Shown: positions 34,572 to 45,440 of the stretch, one piece after another
How positions within the stretch are numbered: the first letter of the stretch is position 1
How the letters are laid out: each line of letters begins with the position of its first letter
Assembly: GCA_014656495.1 (NCBI GenBank)
Contig: BNCN01000002.1
Span: 682,001 to 746,000, forward strand
Direction of reading: 5' to 3'
From: Comamonas sp. KCTC 72670
Lineage (GTDB): Bacteria > Myxococcota > Myxococcia > Myxococcales > Myxococcaceae
DNA length: 64,000 bases
Notes under the pieces: model-generated
Told to the model about the DNA's origin: nothing
Databases searched by the model: none
The model's input: only the letters and a program-made list of their open reading frames with translations
Program-made: the position numbers and the translations under genes

Positions 34572-35708
34572 ATGACGCGCCCGCTCGAGTCCTACCGCGA
34601 CCTGTTCCCCGTGCTGCGGGAGCAGCTCTACCTCAACCACGCCGGGGTGGCCCCCACCAGCCTGCGCGCCGCCGAGGCCGTGCGTGGCTGGATGGAGGAC
34701 ATCGTCCACCACGGCATCAAGCACGAGCGCGGCTGGGAAGCGCATACCGAGCGCGTGCGCGGCCTGGCCGCCCGCCTCATCAACGCCGAGCCCGGCGAGG
34801 TGGCCTTCGTACGCAACACCAGCCATGGCCTCGGTCTGGTGGCGGAGGGCCTGGACTGGAAGCCGGGTGACGAGGTCGTCGTGGCCTCCTCCCTGGAGTA
34901 CCCCTCCAACGTCTACCCCTGGCTGCACCTCAAGGACCGGGGCGTGGTGGTGCGTGAGGTGGAGACGCCCGAGGGCGGCGTCACCCCGGAGGCCGTGGCC
35001 GCGGCCCTCACGCCGCGCACGAAGCTGGTCGCGGTGTCCTCGGTGCAGTTCGCCACCGGCTACCGCACGGACCTGGACGCGGTGGGCGCCTTGTGCGAGC
35101 GGGCCGGCGTCCTCTTCTGCGTGGACGGCATCCAGAGCGTGGGCTGCATCCCCGTGGACGTGAAGAAGAGCCGCATCCACTTCCTCAGCGCGGACAGCCA
35201 CAAGTGGATGCTGGGCATCGCCGGCATCGGCTTCGTCTACGTGGCCAAGGAGGTGTTGCCCCGGCTGCGCCCCGTGCTCGTGGGCTGGCGCAGCACCACG
35301 GACGCGTGGAACTTCAACCGCAGCCACTTCGAGCTGCGCCCGGACGCAGGGAAGCTGGAGGAGGGCAGCGCCGCGTACACCGGCATCTACGCGCTGGGCG
35401 CCGCGCTGGAGCTGCTGCACGAGGTGGGCATCGATGCCATCTCCACGCGCATCCGCGAGCTGCTCGTCCAACTGGAGGCGGGGCTGCGGGGGCTGGGCTG
35501 CGACGTGGGGCCCACGCCGGAGCACCGCGCGGGCATCCTCACCTTCCTGCCACCGGAGGGCGACGCCAAGGCGCTCGGCGCGTGGCTGGCCGGGCGTGAC
35601 GTCGCGCTCTCGGTGCGCCGCGGGCGCGTCCGCCTCTCACCCCACTTCTACAACCTGCCCGAGGAGATGGACCGGCTGGTGGAGCTGGTGCGGACGCACC
35701 GCGGCTGA
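34572..35708 (+). CDS. Class V PLP aminotransferase (cysteine desulfurase-like)
   Basis: A 378-residue fold-type I enzyme. It opens with LYLNHAGVAPTSLRAAEAV, has VRNTSHGLGLVAEGLDW for cofactor phosphate, VDGIQSVG with the cofactor aspartate near residue 185, and the Schiff-base Lys211 in SADSHKWMLG. The family includes cysteine desulfurases, isopenicillin-epimerase-like and selenocysteine-lyase-like enzymes; no catalytic-loop cysteine context lets me pick one. The neighbouring cysE-cysK genes hint at sulfur metabolism but run convergently. The ATG at 34572 follows a weak ribosome-binding site. Confidence 0.87.
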   Translation: MTRPLESYRDLFPVLREQLYLNHAGVAPTSLRAAEAVRGWMEDIVHHGIKHERGWEAHTERVRGLAARLINAEPGEVAFVRNTSHGLGLVAEGLDWKPGDEVVVASSLEYPSNVYPWLHLKDRGVVVREVETPEGGVTPEAVAAALTPRTKLVAVSSVQFATGYRTDLDAVGALCERAGVLFCVDGIQSVGCIPVDVKKSRIHFLSADSHKWMLGIAGIGFVYVAKEVLPRLRPVLVGWRSTTDAWNFNRSHFELRPDAGKLEEGSAAYTGIYALGAALELLHEVGIDAISTRIRELLVQLEAGLRGLGCDVGPTPEHRAGILTFLPPEGDAKALGAWLAGRDVALSVRRGRVRLSPHFYNLPEEMDRLVELVRTHRG

Positions 35709-35713
35709 GCCCG

Positions 35714-36634
<921 letters not shown>

Positions 36635-36656
36635 GTGGGGGGCCTCGTCGGGTGGG

Positions 36657-37502
36657 TCAGATGTGGAACTCGAGTGCGTCCAGCGAACCGTCCGCGCCGC
36701 GCTGACGCACCTCGCTGCGGCGGGTCACCACGGATTGAGAGGGGATGCTCTGCGTGAGCCAGGCGTTGCCGGCGATGATGCTGCCGCGGCCCACCACCGT
36801 CTCACCGCCGAGGATGGTGGCGTTGGCGTACACCACCACGTCGTCCTCGATGGTGGGGTGGCGCTTCTTGTCCGTCAGCCCCTTCTCCACCACGAGCGCG
36901 CCCAGGGTGACGCCCTGGTACAGCTTGACGTTGTCGCCAATGAGCGTCGTCTCACCGATGACGACGCCCGTGCCGTGGTCGATGACGAAGCGCCGGCCAA
37001 TGGTGGCCCCCGGGTGGATGTCCACGCCGGTCCGCTGGTGCGCGTACTCGGTGAGCAGGCGGGGCAGCAGCGGGAAGCCCAGCGCGTGCAGCGCGTTGGC
37101 CACCCGGTAGATGGCGATGGCGTAGAAGCCGGGGTACGTGAGGATGACCTCATCCACCGTGCGAGCGGCCGGGTCCGCCTCGAAAATCGCGTCCGCGTCC
37201 TGACGCAGCCAGTCGTAGAGGCCGGGCAGGCGCTCCATGAAGCGGGCGGGGAGGTCCCGTTCGATGCCGGGGTAGAGCGGGGCCAGGGCATCCCGGATGC
37301 GGTGGAGGCTGGCCTCGACGGTGGTGACGTCCCGGCGGACGGCGGCGGCGGTACACTCCAGCCGGTCCGCGAAGTGGGGGAAGAGCAGGCCCAGCACCTG
37401 CCCCACGAACTCGGGGGCGGCGCGCCGTACGTCGGCCGGGAAGCAGTGGCGCTGCCGGGCTTCCAGCAGGGCTGCAACCAGCCTGGCGTTGGAGTCGTCC
37501 AT
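36657..37502 (-). CDS. cysE: Serine O-acetyltransferase
   Basis: A 281-residue enzyme acetylating serine for cysteine synthesis. The N-terminal helical region precedes the left-handed beta-helix with hexapeptide repeats: [40 protein letters not shown] and [10 protein letters not shown]. The catalytic His/Asp pair is in [12 protein letters not shown]. It is longer than enteric CysE because of an N-terminal extension resembling the EpsC type. It ends LDALEFHI, with the terminal Ile typical of CysK-binding tails. First gene of the cysE-cysK operon, divergent from the acyl-CoA synthetase gene. Confidence 0.94.
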   Translation of the reverse strand: MDDSNARLVAALLEARQRHCFPADVRRAAPEFVGQVLGLLFPHFADRLECTAAAVRRDVTTVEASLHRIRDALAPLYPGIERDLPARFMERLPGLYDWLRQDADAIFEADPAARTVDEVILTYPGFYAIAIYRVANALHALGFPLLPRLLTEYAHQRTGVDIHPGATIGRRFVIDHGTGVVIGETTLIGDNVKLYQGVTLGALVVEKGLTDKKRHPTIEDDVVVYANATILGGETVVGRGSIIAGNAWLTQSIPSQSVVTRRSEVRQRGADGSLDALEFHI

Positions 37503-37714
37503 GAATCTCAGTTTCTAACGCAGTGCGTGGCCCGGCTGCACGGCGGAATGGCCGATTCCCGGGTGGACTGTTGGTTGCTCCAGGAGTCCCTGGGTTTCGG
37601 ACCCACGCCGCCAGTGCGAGGCGCTGTCCTCCCAGCAGGCACTCACGGCCCCCGGCTGGAGGGTGGGGCTCGGGGGCGCTTGCCGCGTGCAACCGCCAGC
37701 GGGACGATGCCGCC

Positions 37715-39364
37715 ATGGCCCCAGCCCCGCTCCTTTCCTATTCCCACGGCACCAGCACCACCCCGCTGTTGGGGGAGACGATTGGCCAGAATCTGCGGCG
37801 GACCGTCGACCGGCACGGCGGCCGGGAGGCCCTGGTGGTGGCGTCCCAGGAGTACCGGGCCACGTACCAGCAGCTCTGGGCGCTCACGTCCCAGGTGGCG
37901 CGCGGGCTGATGGCGCTGGGCGTCGAGAAGGGGGACCGGGTGGGGCTCTGGTCCCCCAATCGCTTCGAGTGGGTGGCCATCCAGTACGCCACGGCGCGCA
38001 TCGGGGCCATCCTGGTCAACATCAACCCGGCCTACCGCACCACGGAGCTGGAGTACGCGCTCAACCAGTCCGGCGTGACGGTGCTGGTGCTGTCACGCGG
38101 CTTCCGGCAGACGGACTACCGGAGCATGGTGCAGGAGGTCCGGCCGCGCTGTCAGGGCCTGCGCCAGGCGCTGGTGATGGAGGACGACTGGCAGCGGCTG
38201 CTCGAGGGGGCGAAGGACGTCTCCGAGGACGCGCTGGCCACCCGCGAGGCGTCGCTCCAATTCGATGACCCCATCAACATCCAGTACACGTCGGGGACGA
38301 CGGGCTCGCCGAAGGGCGCCACGCTGTCGCACCACAACGTGCTGAACAACGGGTTCTTCATCGGCGAGGCCCTGCGCTACGGGCCGGAGGACCGGGTGTG
38401 CATCCCCGTGCCCTTCTATCACTGCTTCGGCATGGTGATTGGCAACCTGGCCTGCACCAGCCACGGCGCCACCATGGTGATTCCGGCCGAGGCGTTCGAC
38501 CCGCTGTTGGTGCTCCAGACGGTGCAGGCCGAGCGCTGCACGTCGCTGTACGGCGTGCCCACCATGTTCATCGCGGAGCTGGACCACCCGCGCTTCGGTG
38601 AGTTCGATTTGTCGACGCTGCGCACCGGCGTCATGGCCGGCTCGCCGTGTCCGGTGGAGGTGATGAAGCAGGTGCAGTCGCGCATGCACATGCGGGAGGT
38701 GACCATCTGCTACGGGATGACGGAGACCTCGCCGGTGTCCACGCAGAGCGCGCTGGATGAGCCGCTGGACAAGCGGGTGTCCACCGTGGGGCGCGTGCAT
38801 CCGCACCTGGAGGTCAAGATGGTGGACGCGGGCACGGGCGAGGTGGTGCCCCGGGGCTCGCCGGGCGAACTGTGCACGCGTGGGTACAGCGTGATGCTCG
38901 GGTATTGGGCCAACCCCGAGGCCACCGCCGCGGCCGTGGACGCCGCCGGGTGGATGCACACGGGGGACCTCGCGGTGATGGACGATGAGGGCTACGTGAA
39001 GGTGGTGGGCCGCATCAAGGACACCATCATCCGGGGCGGTGAGAACATCTCCCCGCGTGAGGTCGAGGAGTTCCTCCACACGCACCCGGGGGTGAGTGAG
39101 ACGCAGGTCATTGGCGTGCCGAGCCAGAAGTATGGCGAGGAGGTGATGGCCTGGGTGCGCGCGAAGCCCGGCGTGACGCTGACGCCCGAGGAGCTGACGG
39201 CCTTCTGCACCGGGCGCATCGCGTCCTTCAAGATTCCCCGCCACTGGAAGTTCGTGGACGCGTTCCCGATGACGGTGACGGGGAAGGTGCAGAAGTTCAA
39301 GATGCGCGAGGCGTCCGTCGTGGAGCTGGGGCTCGAGGACGCCGCGGCCATCAAGACGGCTTGA
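37715..39364 (+). CDS. Fatty acyl-CoA synthetase / AMP-binding protein
   Basis: A 549-residue ANL-superfamily enzyme that should activate medium or long fatty acids through an acyl-AMP. The P-loop [11 protein letters not shown] is near residue 195, [10 protein letters not shown] near 340, [20 protein letters not shown] near 415 and the C-terminal catalytic lysine in [15 protein letters not shown] near 525. The ATG at 37715 is chosen because the upstream frame lacks similarity. It resembles FadD-type or AMP-dependent synthetases of beta-oxidation. Its 3' end overlaps the convergent TfoX-like gene by 14 bp. Confidence 0.92.
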   Translation: MAPAPLLSYSHGTSTTPLLGETIGQNLRRTVDRHGGREALVVASQEYRATYQQLWALTSQVARGLMALGVEKGDRVGLWSPNRFEWVAIQYATARIGAILVNINPAYRTTELEYALNQSGVTVLVLSRGFRQTDYRSMVQEVRPRCQGLRQALVMEDDWQRLLEGAKDVSEDALATREASLQFDDPINIQYTSGTTGSPKGATLSHHNVLNNGFFIGEALRYGPEDRVCIPVPFYHCFGMVIGNLACTSHGATMVIPAEAFDPLLVLQTVQAERCTSLYGVPTMFIAELDHPRFGEFDLSTLRTGVMAGSPCPVEVMKQVQSRMHMREVTICYGMTETSPVSTQSALDEPLDKRVSTVGRVHPHLEVKMVDAGTGEVVPRGSPGELCTRGYSVMLGYWANPEATAAAVDAAGWMHTGDLAVMDDEGYVKVVGRIKDTIIRGGENISPREVEEFLHTHPGVSETQVIGVPSQKYGEEVMAWVRAKPGVTLTPEELTAFCTGRIASFKIPRHWKFVDAFPMTVTGKVQKFKMREASVVELGLEDAAAIKTA

Positions 39365-39797
39365 CGCGCGTGGCGCGCTTGCGGGCCGGGGCCTTGGCGC
39401 GGGGCTTCTTTGTCGCGGCTTGCTTGTCGGAGACGGCCTTCGCCCGAGGCTTCTTCGCCGCCTTCTTCAGCGCCGCCCGGTTGGCCGCGTCCACCGCGCG
39501 CCGGGCCCACGGGAGCAGCGCGTAGGCGTCATCCGCGGCGTCCGCGGGCGGCGTCCAGTAGCCCATCTCCACCGACTTCTCGCCACCGTCGTAGACGAAG
39601 GGCCGGCACCCGGCGGCCTGGAAGTCCGGCTTCGTGACGTCATCCACCTTCAGATAGAGCTGGCCGCCACCGATGAGCCCGAACATCCGGCCGCCCAGGT
39701 AGACGCCCCAGCCGCCGAACATCGACCGCGCCTGGATGGGCCCCACCTTCTCCAGCAGCTCCAACGTGTACTCAACGAAGCTGTCCATCCGGGCCAT
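39351..39797 (-). CDS. TfoX/Sxy N-terminal domain protein with basic tail
   Basis: A 148-residue protein. Residues 1 to about 100 match the TfoX N-terminal fold ([44 protein letters not shown] and the WTPP end). The C-terminal about 40 residues are rich in Lys, Ala and Arg ([12 protein letters not shown] and [10 protein letters not shown]), resembling histone-like or myxobacterial AKR tails that bind nucleic acid. TfoX/Sxy governs competence in gamma-proteobacteria, but stand-alone N-terminal domains in other bacteria have no settled role. Confidence 0.85.
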   Translation of the reverse strand: MARMDSFVEYTLELLEKVGPIQARSMFGGWGVYLGGRMFGLIGGGQLYLKVDDVTKPDFQAAGCRPFVYDGGEKSVEMGYWTPPADAADDAYALLPWARRAVDAANRAALKKAAKKPRAKAVSDKQAATKKPRAKAPARKRATRVKPS

Positions 39798-39853
39798 CGT
39801 GTCGCTCCATGTCTCGGGGGCTTGGGGAACGCGAAGCCACCGCGCGCGGCACG

Positions 39854-40789
39854 CTAGCGCACCCGCGCGCCGGGAGAAGCCTTCCTCGCGCCCCAGGGCT
39901 CAGGCATGGCGCGGACGCTCTCCACGATGAACGACTTGAGGGCCCGCGCCGCGGCCGTGAGGTAGCCCTCGCCCCGGTGGAGCAGGGCCACCTGCCGCTT
40001 CATGCCCCCTCGCGCCAGCGGCACCACGTCGAAGCCCTGCGAGTGGTGGTCCCTGGCCATCAACTGAGGAACCATCGCCACGCCCAGCCCGCGCTCCACC
40101 ATGCGGCGCATGGCCTCCGCGTTGTCCGTCTCCACCGCCACTCGGGGCGTCACGCCGCGTGCCTCGCAGGCGGCCTCCAGGGCCCGGGTGCCGCTCATCC
40201 CGGGAATGACGACCCAGGACTCCTCCACGGCCTCGTCCAAGGTCACCGCCTTGCCCAGCCGGGTCAGCCGGTGGCCACGGGGCACGGCGAGGACCAGGGA
40301 TTCCTCCCACAGCTTCTGTGTCACCAGGTCCGCGCGCCGCACCGGCAGCGACACGATGGCGAGGTCCAGCGCGCCGCGCGCCACGGCCTCCTCCAGCGCG
40401 GGCGCCAGGCCCTCGCTCAATCTCGGCCGGACCTCTGGAAAGCGCTGAGCGAAGGCCGGGACGATGTCCGGCAGCAGGTACGCCCCCACGGTGTGCAGCG
40501 TACCGAGCGCCACCACGCCGTGCGGTGTCCCCGCCAGCCGCTCCAGCTCCGAGGTCCCCGCCGTCAGCGCGTCCACTGCGCGCTGCGCATGGGGCAGGAA
40601 CCGCTCCCCCGCGTCCGTCAGCACCGCGCCGCTCGGTGTGCGGATGAGCAGGCGAGTTCCCAGCGCGGCCTCCAGGGACTGGAGCTGCCGCGACAGTCCG
40701 GACTGGGACAGGCCCAGCCCCTTCGCGGCGGTGGCGAGGCGCCCCGCTCGGGCGACTTCGAGGAAGGCTCGGAGCTGTTCGGAGGTCAT
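39854..40789 (-). CDS. LysR-family transcriptional regulator
   Basis: A 311-residue LTTR. The N-terminal winged HTH (SEQLRAFLEVARAGRLATAA, LGLSQSGLSRQLQSLEAALG) covers about residues 1-60 and the effector-binding domain 90-295. It is transcribed divergently from an MFS drug-exporter-like gene. Two T-N11-A palindromes lie in the 70-bp intergenic region, one spanning its own start codon, which fits autorepression and control of the exporter. The inducer is unknown. Confidence 0.93.
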   Translation of the reverse strand: MTSEQLRAFLEVARAGRLATAAKGLGLSQSGLSRQLQSLEAALGTRLLIRTPSGAVLTDAGERFLPHAQRAVDALTAGTSELERLAGTPHGVVALGTLHTVGAYLLPDIVPAFAQRFPEVRPRLSEGLAPALEEAVARGALDLAIVSLPVRRADLVTQKLWEESLVLAVPRGHRLTRLGKAVTLDEAVEESWVVIPGMSGTRALEAACEARGVTPRVAVETDNAEAMRRMVERGLGVAMVPQLMARDHHSQGFDVVPLARGGMKRQVALLHRGEGYLTAAARALKSFIVESVRAMPEPWGARKASPGARVR

Positions 40790-40833
40790 GCGGATTCCGC
40801 AACAAGTCTATGCGGAAGATGCGGTTTCCGCAT
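40788..40833. promoter_or_regulatory. Paired LysR-type operators between divergent genes
   Basis: ATGCGG-ATT-CCGCAA (40788-40802) and ATGCGG-TTT-CCGCAT (40819-40833) share the same 6-bp arms and each fits the T-N11-A LTTR motif. Centres are 31 bp apart, about three helical turns, so a tetramer could bind one face. The first overlaps the regulator start codon. Confidence 0.7.
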
Positions 40834-40859
40834 GGGCGCCCGGCGCGTACAGATCGGCG

Positions 40860-42221
40860 ATGGACGGAAGCGGCATCACAGTGGAGCAGCCCCTGGTCAG
40901 CGCGCGTCCGGGCACGGCGCGGCGGATGGCGACGGGGGCGGTGCTGTTGGCCCTGGTGGTCAGCGCCTTCGAGGGCACCGTCGTGACGAGTGCCATGCCC
41001 ACCATCACCCGGGAGCTGGGGGGCCAGCACCTGTACTCGTGGGTGTTCTCCGCCTTCCTCTTCGCGTCCACGGTGGGGGTGCTCATCTCCGGCAAGCTCG
41101 CGGACCGGCTGGGGCGCAAGCCGGTGTTCTTCGCGGGCATGGGCTTGTTCCTCGTGGGCTCGGCGCTGTGCGGTCTGGCGCAGTCAGTGCCCGGGCTCAT
41201 CGCCTTCCGCGTGCTCCAGGGACTGGGCGCGGGCGCGCTGCAGCCCACGACACTCGTCATCTCCGCCGACCTCTACACCCTGCGCGAGCGCGCCGCCGTG
41301 CAAGGCATCTTCACCGGCGCCTGGGGCGCGGGCAACGTCGTGGGGCCGCTCATCGGCGGGTGGCTGGTGATGCACGCTTCCTGGCGCTGGGTGTTCCTGG
41401 TCAACGTGCCCGTGGGCCTGTTCGCCGCGGCGCTGCTGTACTTCTCGTACCGGGACCCGCCGCGCCGCCGGGACGTCCAGGTGGACCGCTGGGGGCCGGT
41501 GCTCGCGGGTTCCTCCGCGGCGCTGTTGTTGTTCTCCCTGGAGCCAGGGGCCGCGAGCCTGCGATGGCTGTGTGCGGTGGCGGCGGTGGGCGCGGGCTTC
41601 CTGTTGGTTCGCCACCAGCGGAAGGCCGCGGCGCCGTTGCTGCCGGGCGAGCTGCTCAAGGACCCCGCCGTGCTCAGTGGCATCGCGGGCGGCATGGCCA
41701 GTGGCGCGCTGCTGTACAGCATGGCCGCCTGGGTGCCGCTGTGGATGACGGAGCAGGGTGGGCACACGCCGCTGGCGGCGGGGCTCGCGCTGCTGCCCAT
41801 GCTGCTGGGCTGGTCCGTGGGCTCCACCTTCGGCGTGAAGTTGCTGGTGCGCGGAGGGATGCGGTTGAGCGCGGGCGTGGGCTTCGCGGTCGCCGCCGTG
41901 GGGGCCGCGTGGCTGGCGCTGGCGGCGGCTCGGGGCTGGGGCGTGCCGGCGGCGCTCGCGGGGCTGGCGGTGCTCGGCCTGGGGCTGGGGCCCGCGGCGA
42001 GCACGTCCCTGCTGGGCCCCCAGTCGCGCGCGCCCTGGCACCACCGCGGCATCGTCACCAGCACCGTCTACGCCACGCGGCTGCTCGGAGGCTCGCTGAT
42101 GGTCGCCGCGCTCGCGCTGGCGAGCGGGCACTTCGCACTGCAGTTCGCCATCGCCGCCGGGCTCACGGCCATCGCCGCGCTCGTGCTGGCCCTGGCCGCC
42201 CCCGGACGCGCGGAGGCGTGA
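40860..42221 (+). CDS. Major facilitator drug/solute exporter (DHA2/EmrB-like)
   Basis: A 453-residue inner-membrane transporter with an estimated 14 hydrophobic segments. Motif D2-like FEGTVVTSAMPTI near residue 35 and motif A KLADRLGRKPVFFAG near 80 place it among DHA2 (14-helix) exporters; motif C appears as GAWGAGNVVGPLIGGWLV. A multidrug or organic-acid export role is likely but unproven. It is probably controlled by the divergent LysR regulator through the two operators. The start is ATG 40860. Confidence 0.88.
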   Translation: MDGSGITVEQPLVSARPGTARRMATGAVLLALVVSAFEGTVVTSAMPTITRELGGQHLYSWVFSAFLFASTVGVLISGKLADRLGRKPVFFAGMGLFLVGSALCGLAQSVPGLIAFRVLQGLGAGALQPTTLVISADLYTLRERAAVQGIFTGAWGAGNVVGPLIGGWLVMHASWRWVFLVNVPVGLFAAALLYFSYRDPPRRRDVQVDRWGPVLAGSSAALLLFSLEPGAASLRWLCAVAAVGAGFLLVRHQRKAAAPLLPGELLKDPAVLSGIAGGMASGALLYSMAAWVPLWMTEQGGHTPLAAGLALLPMLLGWSVGSTFGVKLLVRGGMRLSAGVGFAVAAVGAAWLALAAARGWGVPAALAGLAVLGLGLGPAASTSLLGPQSRAPWHHRGIVTSTVYATRLLGGSLMVAALALASGHFALQFAIAAGLTAIAALVLALAAPGRAEA

Positions 42222-42239
42222 GTCCGCGGAGGGGCTCGC

Positions 42240-43394
42240 TCAGCTCCGCGCCGAGGGCCCGACTCCGGCAGGCGGTGCCGATGTCGCCCCCGTCAGCGCC
42301 AGGGGCCACAGCTTCGCCAGGGCGGAGCGCAGCTCGGCGGCGCCCCGGTAGCGGTCCTCGGGGCGCTTCTCGAGCAGCTTCAGCACGACGCGCTCGTAGG
42401 GCTCGGGCAGGTCCGGCCGGAGCGTGCGCGGCGGCACCGGGCGCTCCTGCACGTGCAGGAACATCAGCGGCACCGGGTCGGCGTGGCGGAAGGGAAGCTG
42501 GCCGGTGAACAGCTCGTAGGCCACCACGCCGAGCGCGTACAGGTCCGTCGCCGGTGACACCGCCGGGCTGCCCATGACCTGCTCCGGCGCCATGTACTCC
42601 GGCGTGCCGAGCACCGCGCCCTGCGCCGTCGTCCCCATGACGTGGGTGCTCTTGGCGAGCCCGAAGTCCATCAGCTTCAACACCCCGGTCCGGGTGACGA
42701 AGAGGTTCGCGGGCTTCACGTCGCGGTGGAGCACCCCTCGGCTGTGCGCGTGCTCCAGCGCCACCGTGGCGTGGGTGAGCCAGCGCAGGGCCTCGGCCAG
42801 CGTGGGGCGGCGCTCCAGCAGCCGCTGCCGCAGGTCGGCGCCGTCCAGCAGCTCCACGGTGAGGAAGTGCCGCTCGCCGTCCACGCCCACGTCGAAGACG
42901 CGCAGGATGTTGACGTGCTCCAGCGCCCGGGCGTGCTCCACCTCCTGGCGGAAGCGCGCCACCAGCGCCGCCTCCGCGTGCGGCACCGCGAGCACCTTGA
43001 GCGCCACGCGCGTCTCCTGCTGGAGGTCCGTCGCTTCATAGACGGTGGAGCTGCCCCCGGCGCCGAGCCAGCGCTCCACGCGGTAGCGCCCCGCCACCGA
43101 CTGACCGGGCACCAGCCCTCGCATGACGCTGGGGGGCGCCGCGGGCACGGGGATGCCCTGGAGCAAGGTTCCGTGGGGCGACATGGGCGTCACCGGCCGC
43201 AGCGTCTCCGCCAGCGAGAGCGCGGGCGGTGGCGTGACGGGCCGCAGCGCGGACTCCGGTGGTGTCGGGTGGGGGAGGCGGGGGCCTCGGGCCTCGGCCT
43301 TCAGGGCCGCCGGGGGCGGCGCCGCCCGAGGCTCGGGCTCCAGCGTGGCGCCCCCCAGGTACGCCACGCCCTCTTCGTCGTCGGTCGAGTGCAA
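42240..43394 (-). CDS. Soluble Hanks-type Ser/Thr protein kinase
   Basis: A 384-residue kinase. A proline-rich N-terminal region of about 110 residues precedes the catalytic domain: glycine loop LGAGGSSTVYEA, Lys in VALKVLAV, catalytic loop LHRDVKPANLFV, DFGLAKS and MAPEQ, with all key residues intact. No transmembrane helix or sensor domain follows, so it is cytosolic. The start is placed at TTG 43394, which has GGGAGG at the right distance, because no good ATG precedes the domain. The gene is 37 bp downstream of the diiron MBL gene on the same strand. Confidence 0.82.
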   Translation of the reverse strand: MHSTDDEEGVAYLGGATLEPEPRAAPPPAALKAEARGPRLPHPTPPESALRPVTPPPALSLAETLRPVTPMSPHGTLLQGIPVPAAPPSVMRGLVPGQSVAGRYRVERWLGAGGSSTVYEATDLQQETRVALKVLAVPHAEAALVARFRQEVEHARALEHVNILRVFDVGVDGERHFLTVELLDGADLRQRLLERRPTLAEALRWLTHATVALEHAHSRGVLHRDVKPANLFVTRTGVLKLMDFGLAKSTHVMGTTAQGAVLGTPEYMAPEQVMGSPAVSPATDLYALGVVAYELFTGQLPFRHADPVPLMFLHVQERPVPPRTLRPDLPEPYERVVLKLLEKRPEDRYRGAAELRSALAKLWPLALTGATSAPPAGVGPSARS

Positions 43395-43431
43395 CGCGGC
43401 CTCCCTCGTCGGCTTCGTCGCGGCGTGGGGT

Positions 43432-44589
43432 TCAGGGGTCCAGCAGCGAGACGTGGGACGGTGCCCCCACGCCTTCGATGTCCAGGTGCGGCGTGGGCAG
43501 GTTGTACTCGGACGCGGCGCTGGTGGCCTCGACGATGATGGGGCCGGCAATCTCCGGCGGCTCGCCGTGGCACAGCAAATCCACCACGTGCTCCACCGTC
43601 CACTTCCCCATCCGCGTCACGACGAGCCGGGTGCCGTCGTACTGCGCCGTGTCCGACAGCTCGCGGCTCGCCGCCAGCTTGGCCTCCACCGAGTCACCCA
43701 GGTAGCCCCGCGCCAGCGACAACACCCGGTCCAACACGGCGTTCCAGGCCTGCAGGTGCGTCTTGTCCTGGGCCTCGTCCATGATGTCCAGGCCCACCTG
43801 GAGCTTCTCCATGCGGTCCAGGAACTGCTGCACCAGCGCGCCCCGGATGAGGCGGCCGTGCTGCGGCGCGATGATGTCCACCCCCGGCTCCAGCTTGCGG
43901 ATGGCCGCCACCGTGCGCTGCAGCGCCGCGTTCACCGGCATGTAGATTTGGTGGAACGCGCGGATGCCCGCCCAGTCGGACTCGTCCGCCCACAGGCCCT
44001 TGGCGTTGGAGTCCGTGAGGCCTCCGAAGAGGTCTCCGGTGAAGAGCACCCGCGTCTGCGGGTCGTACAGCATCACCGCGCCGCGGAAGTGGCAGAAGGG
44101 CGAGGGCACCGGGAGCAGCCGGTGGCCCGTGGGCACGCTGAGCCCCTGCGCGAACTTCTCCGTGGGGATGAAGCGGTGGCGCGGCAGGTTCTGGTGGACG
44201 ATGAGCCGCCAGGTGTCCTCCGAGCAGAGCAGCCCGGCCCGGGGCGCGTAGCGCGCGGAGATGATGCTCGCAGACGAGCCCACGTCCGGGTCCTGGTGGT
44301 TGATGAACATGGCGGACAGCCGCTCCATGCCACCAATGAGCGACGTCACCTTGGTGTGGATGGTGGAGAAGTCGCTGCTCGAGCCGGGGTCGACGAGGAG
44401 ATTGAACTCCGTGGGCCGCTGCGTCTTCTTGTCCGTGCCGCGGAAGCGCAGCAGGTAGGGGTTGGCGTAGAAGATGTTGCCGGGCTCGCGCTTGCCCACC
44501 CAGAACGTCTCGGGGGCAATCTCCACCGGCACGAGGCGGAGGTCGGAGCTCTGGCTCGGGCTTGGGACTGGGGCAACGGTGCTGCTCAT
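43432..44589 (-). CDS. MBL-fold diiron protein (ODP/FprA-type beta-lactamase domain)
   Basis: A 385-residue metallo-beta-lactamase-fold protein. Instead of HxHxDH it has INHQDPDVGSS (His98, Asp100), then SPFCHFRGAVMLYDPQTRVL with FTGDLFGG and PQHGRLI, the ligand pattern of oxygen-binding diiron (ODP) or flavodiiron domains. There is no flavodoxin domain. The C-terminal about 130 residues are unassigned. Family members reduce or sense oxygen or nitric oxide. It is probably cotranscribed with the downstream kinase, so it could feed oxygen status to phosphorylation (inference). Confidence 0.85.
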   Translation of the reverse strand: MSSTVAPVPSPSQSSDLRLVPVEIAPETFWVGKREPGNIFYANPYLLRFRGTDKKTQRPTEFNLLVDPGSSSDFSTIHTKVTSLIGGMERLSAMFINHQDPDVGSSASIISARYAPRAGLLCSEDTWRLIVHQNLPRHRFIPTEKFAQGLSVPTGHRLLPVPSPFCHFRGAVMLYDPQTRVLFTGDLFGGLTDSNAKGLWADESDWAGIRAFHQIYMPVNAALQRTVAAIRKLEPGVDIIAPQHGRLIRGALVQQFLDRMEKLQVGLDIMDEAQDKTHLQAWNAVLDRVLSLARGYLGDSVEAKLAASRELSDTAQYDGTRLVVTRMGKWTVEHVVDLLCHGEPPEIAGPIIVEATSAASEYNLPTPHLDIEGVGAPSHVSLLDP

Positions 44590-44811
44590 GGGCGCGGCGT
44601 TCCTTCCCTCTCTGGAGTGGATGCCGCGGCTGCGTAGCAAGCCCCGCGCCGGAGCCGTGCTCCCAGGGCATGCGCCCCCGCGCGCCGGGCCCCGCGCGCA
44701 GCTTCTGCGCGGGCGAGGGGTGGGGCGCACAATCTGCGTCCCGGCGCGGGCGCGCCGTGCATGGGCGCGGGAGGCGTGGCAGGCTCGGGCGCCTCCACCG
44801 CGCGCCCGTCC

Positions 44812-45282
44812 ATGCCCGACCCGTCCGTCCTCGCCACCTGGGGCCTCCCCGGGCTCTTCCTCATCGCGATGCTCGCGGGCTCCGTGGTGCCGGTGCCGTC
44901 GGAGGCGCTGCTCGCCGCGCTCGTCTATGGGGGGACGCCGCCGGTGACGGCCATCGTCGTGGCGACCACGGGCAACGTGCTGGGGGCGCTGTCGCTCTAC
45001 GTGCTGGGGCGGTGGGTGGCCATCGGCGGTGGCGGACCGCTGGGGCGCTGGTACGCGCGGCGGCGCATGAAGGAAGGCCCGCGCATGCAGCGCATCGAGG
45101 CGTGGACGCGGAGGTGGGGCGCCCCGGCTCTGGTGATGTCGTGGCTGCCCGTGGTGGGGGACGCCTTCGTCATCGCCGGTGGCATGTTGGGCGTGCGCCC
45201 GCTGCCCTTCGTCTTCTTTGTCACGCTGGGTAAAGGCTTGCGTTACCTCGCCGTGGCGCTGTCGGCCGCGGCGGCCCTGTAG
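44812..45282 (+). CDS. YqaA/DedA-like small membrane protein
   Basis: A 156-residue protein with four or five hydrophobic segments. It shows the DedA/VTT-type core: GLFLIAMLAGSVVPVPSEAL near residue 12, ATTGNVLGALSLYVLGRW near 50 and SWLPVVGDAFVIAGGMLGV near 110, matching the YqaA subfamily. Larger DedA relatives affect membrane lipid transport and proton-motive force. An in-frame ATG at 44761 is possible, but the usual N-terminus begins near 44812. Divergent from the diiron MBL gene. Confidence 0.83.
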   Translation: MPDPSVLATWGLPGLFLIAMLAGSVVPVPSEALLAALVYGGTPPVTAIVVATTGNVLGALSLYVLGRWVAIGGGGPLGRWYARRRMKEGPRMQRIEAWTRRWGAPALVMSWLPVVGDAFVIAGGMLGVRPLPFVFFVTLGKGLRYLAVALSAAAAL

Positions 45283-45440
45283 CACCTCGCTCTGACGTTT
45301 CACCCATGTTTCACGCAACGTTGCAGCGCGCCGGTCGATAAACGAGACGGGTGAACGACGCATTCCCGGTGAATCGGGTAGCGTGCGGATGGCTCATCCG
45401 ACCTCTCAAACGCTCCTTCCCGGGAGCAGGACCGGACATC

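Noticed and set aside
45299-45324. Repeated TTTCAC and GCAACGTTGC palindrome upstream of the lipoprotein gene
   Set aside because: The palindrome has only 5-bp arms and its position relative to a start is uncertain; not strong enough to call an operator.
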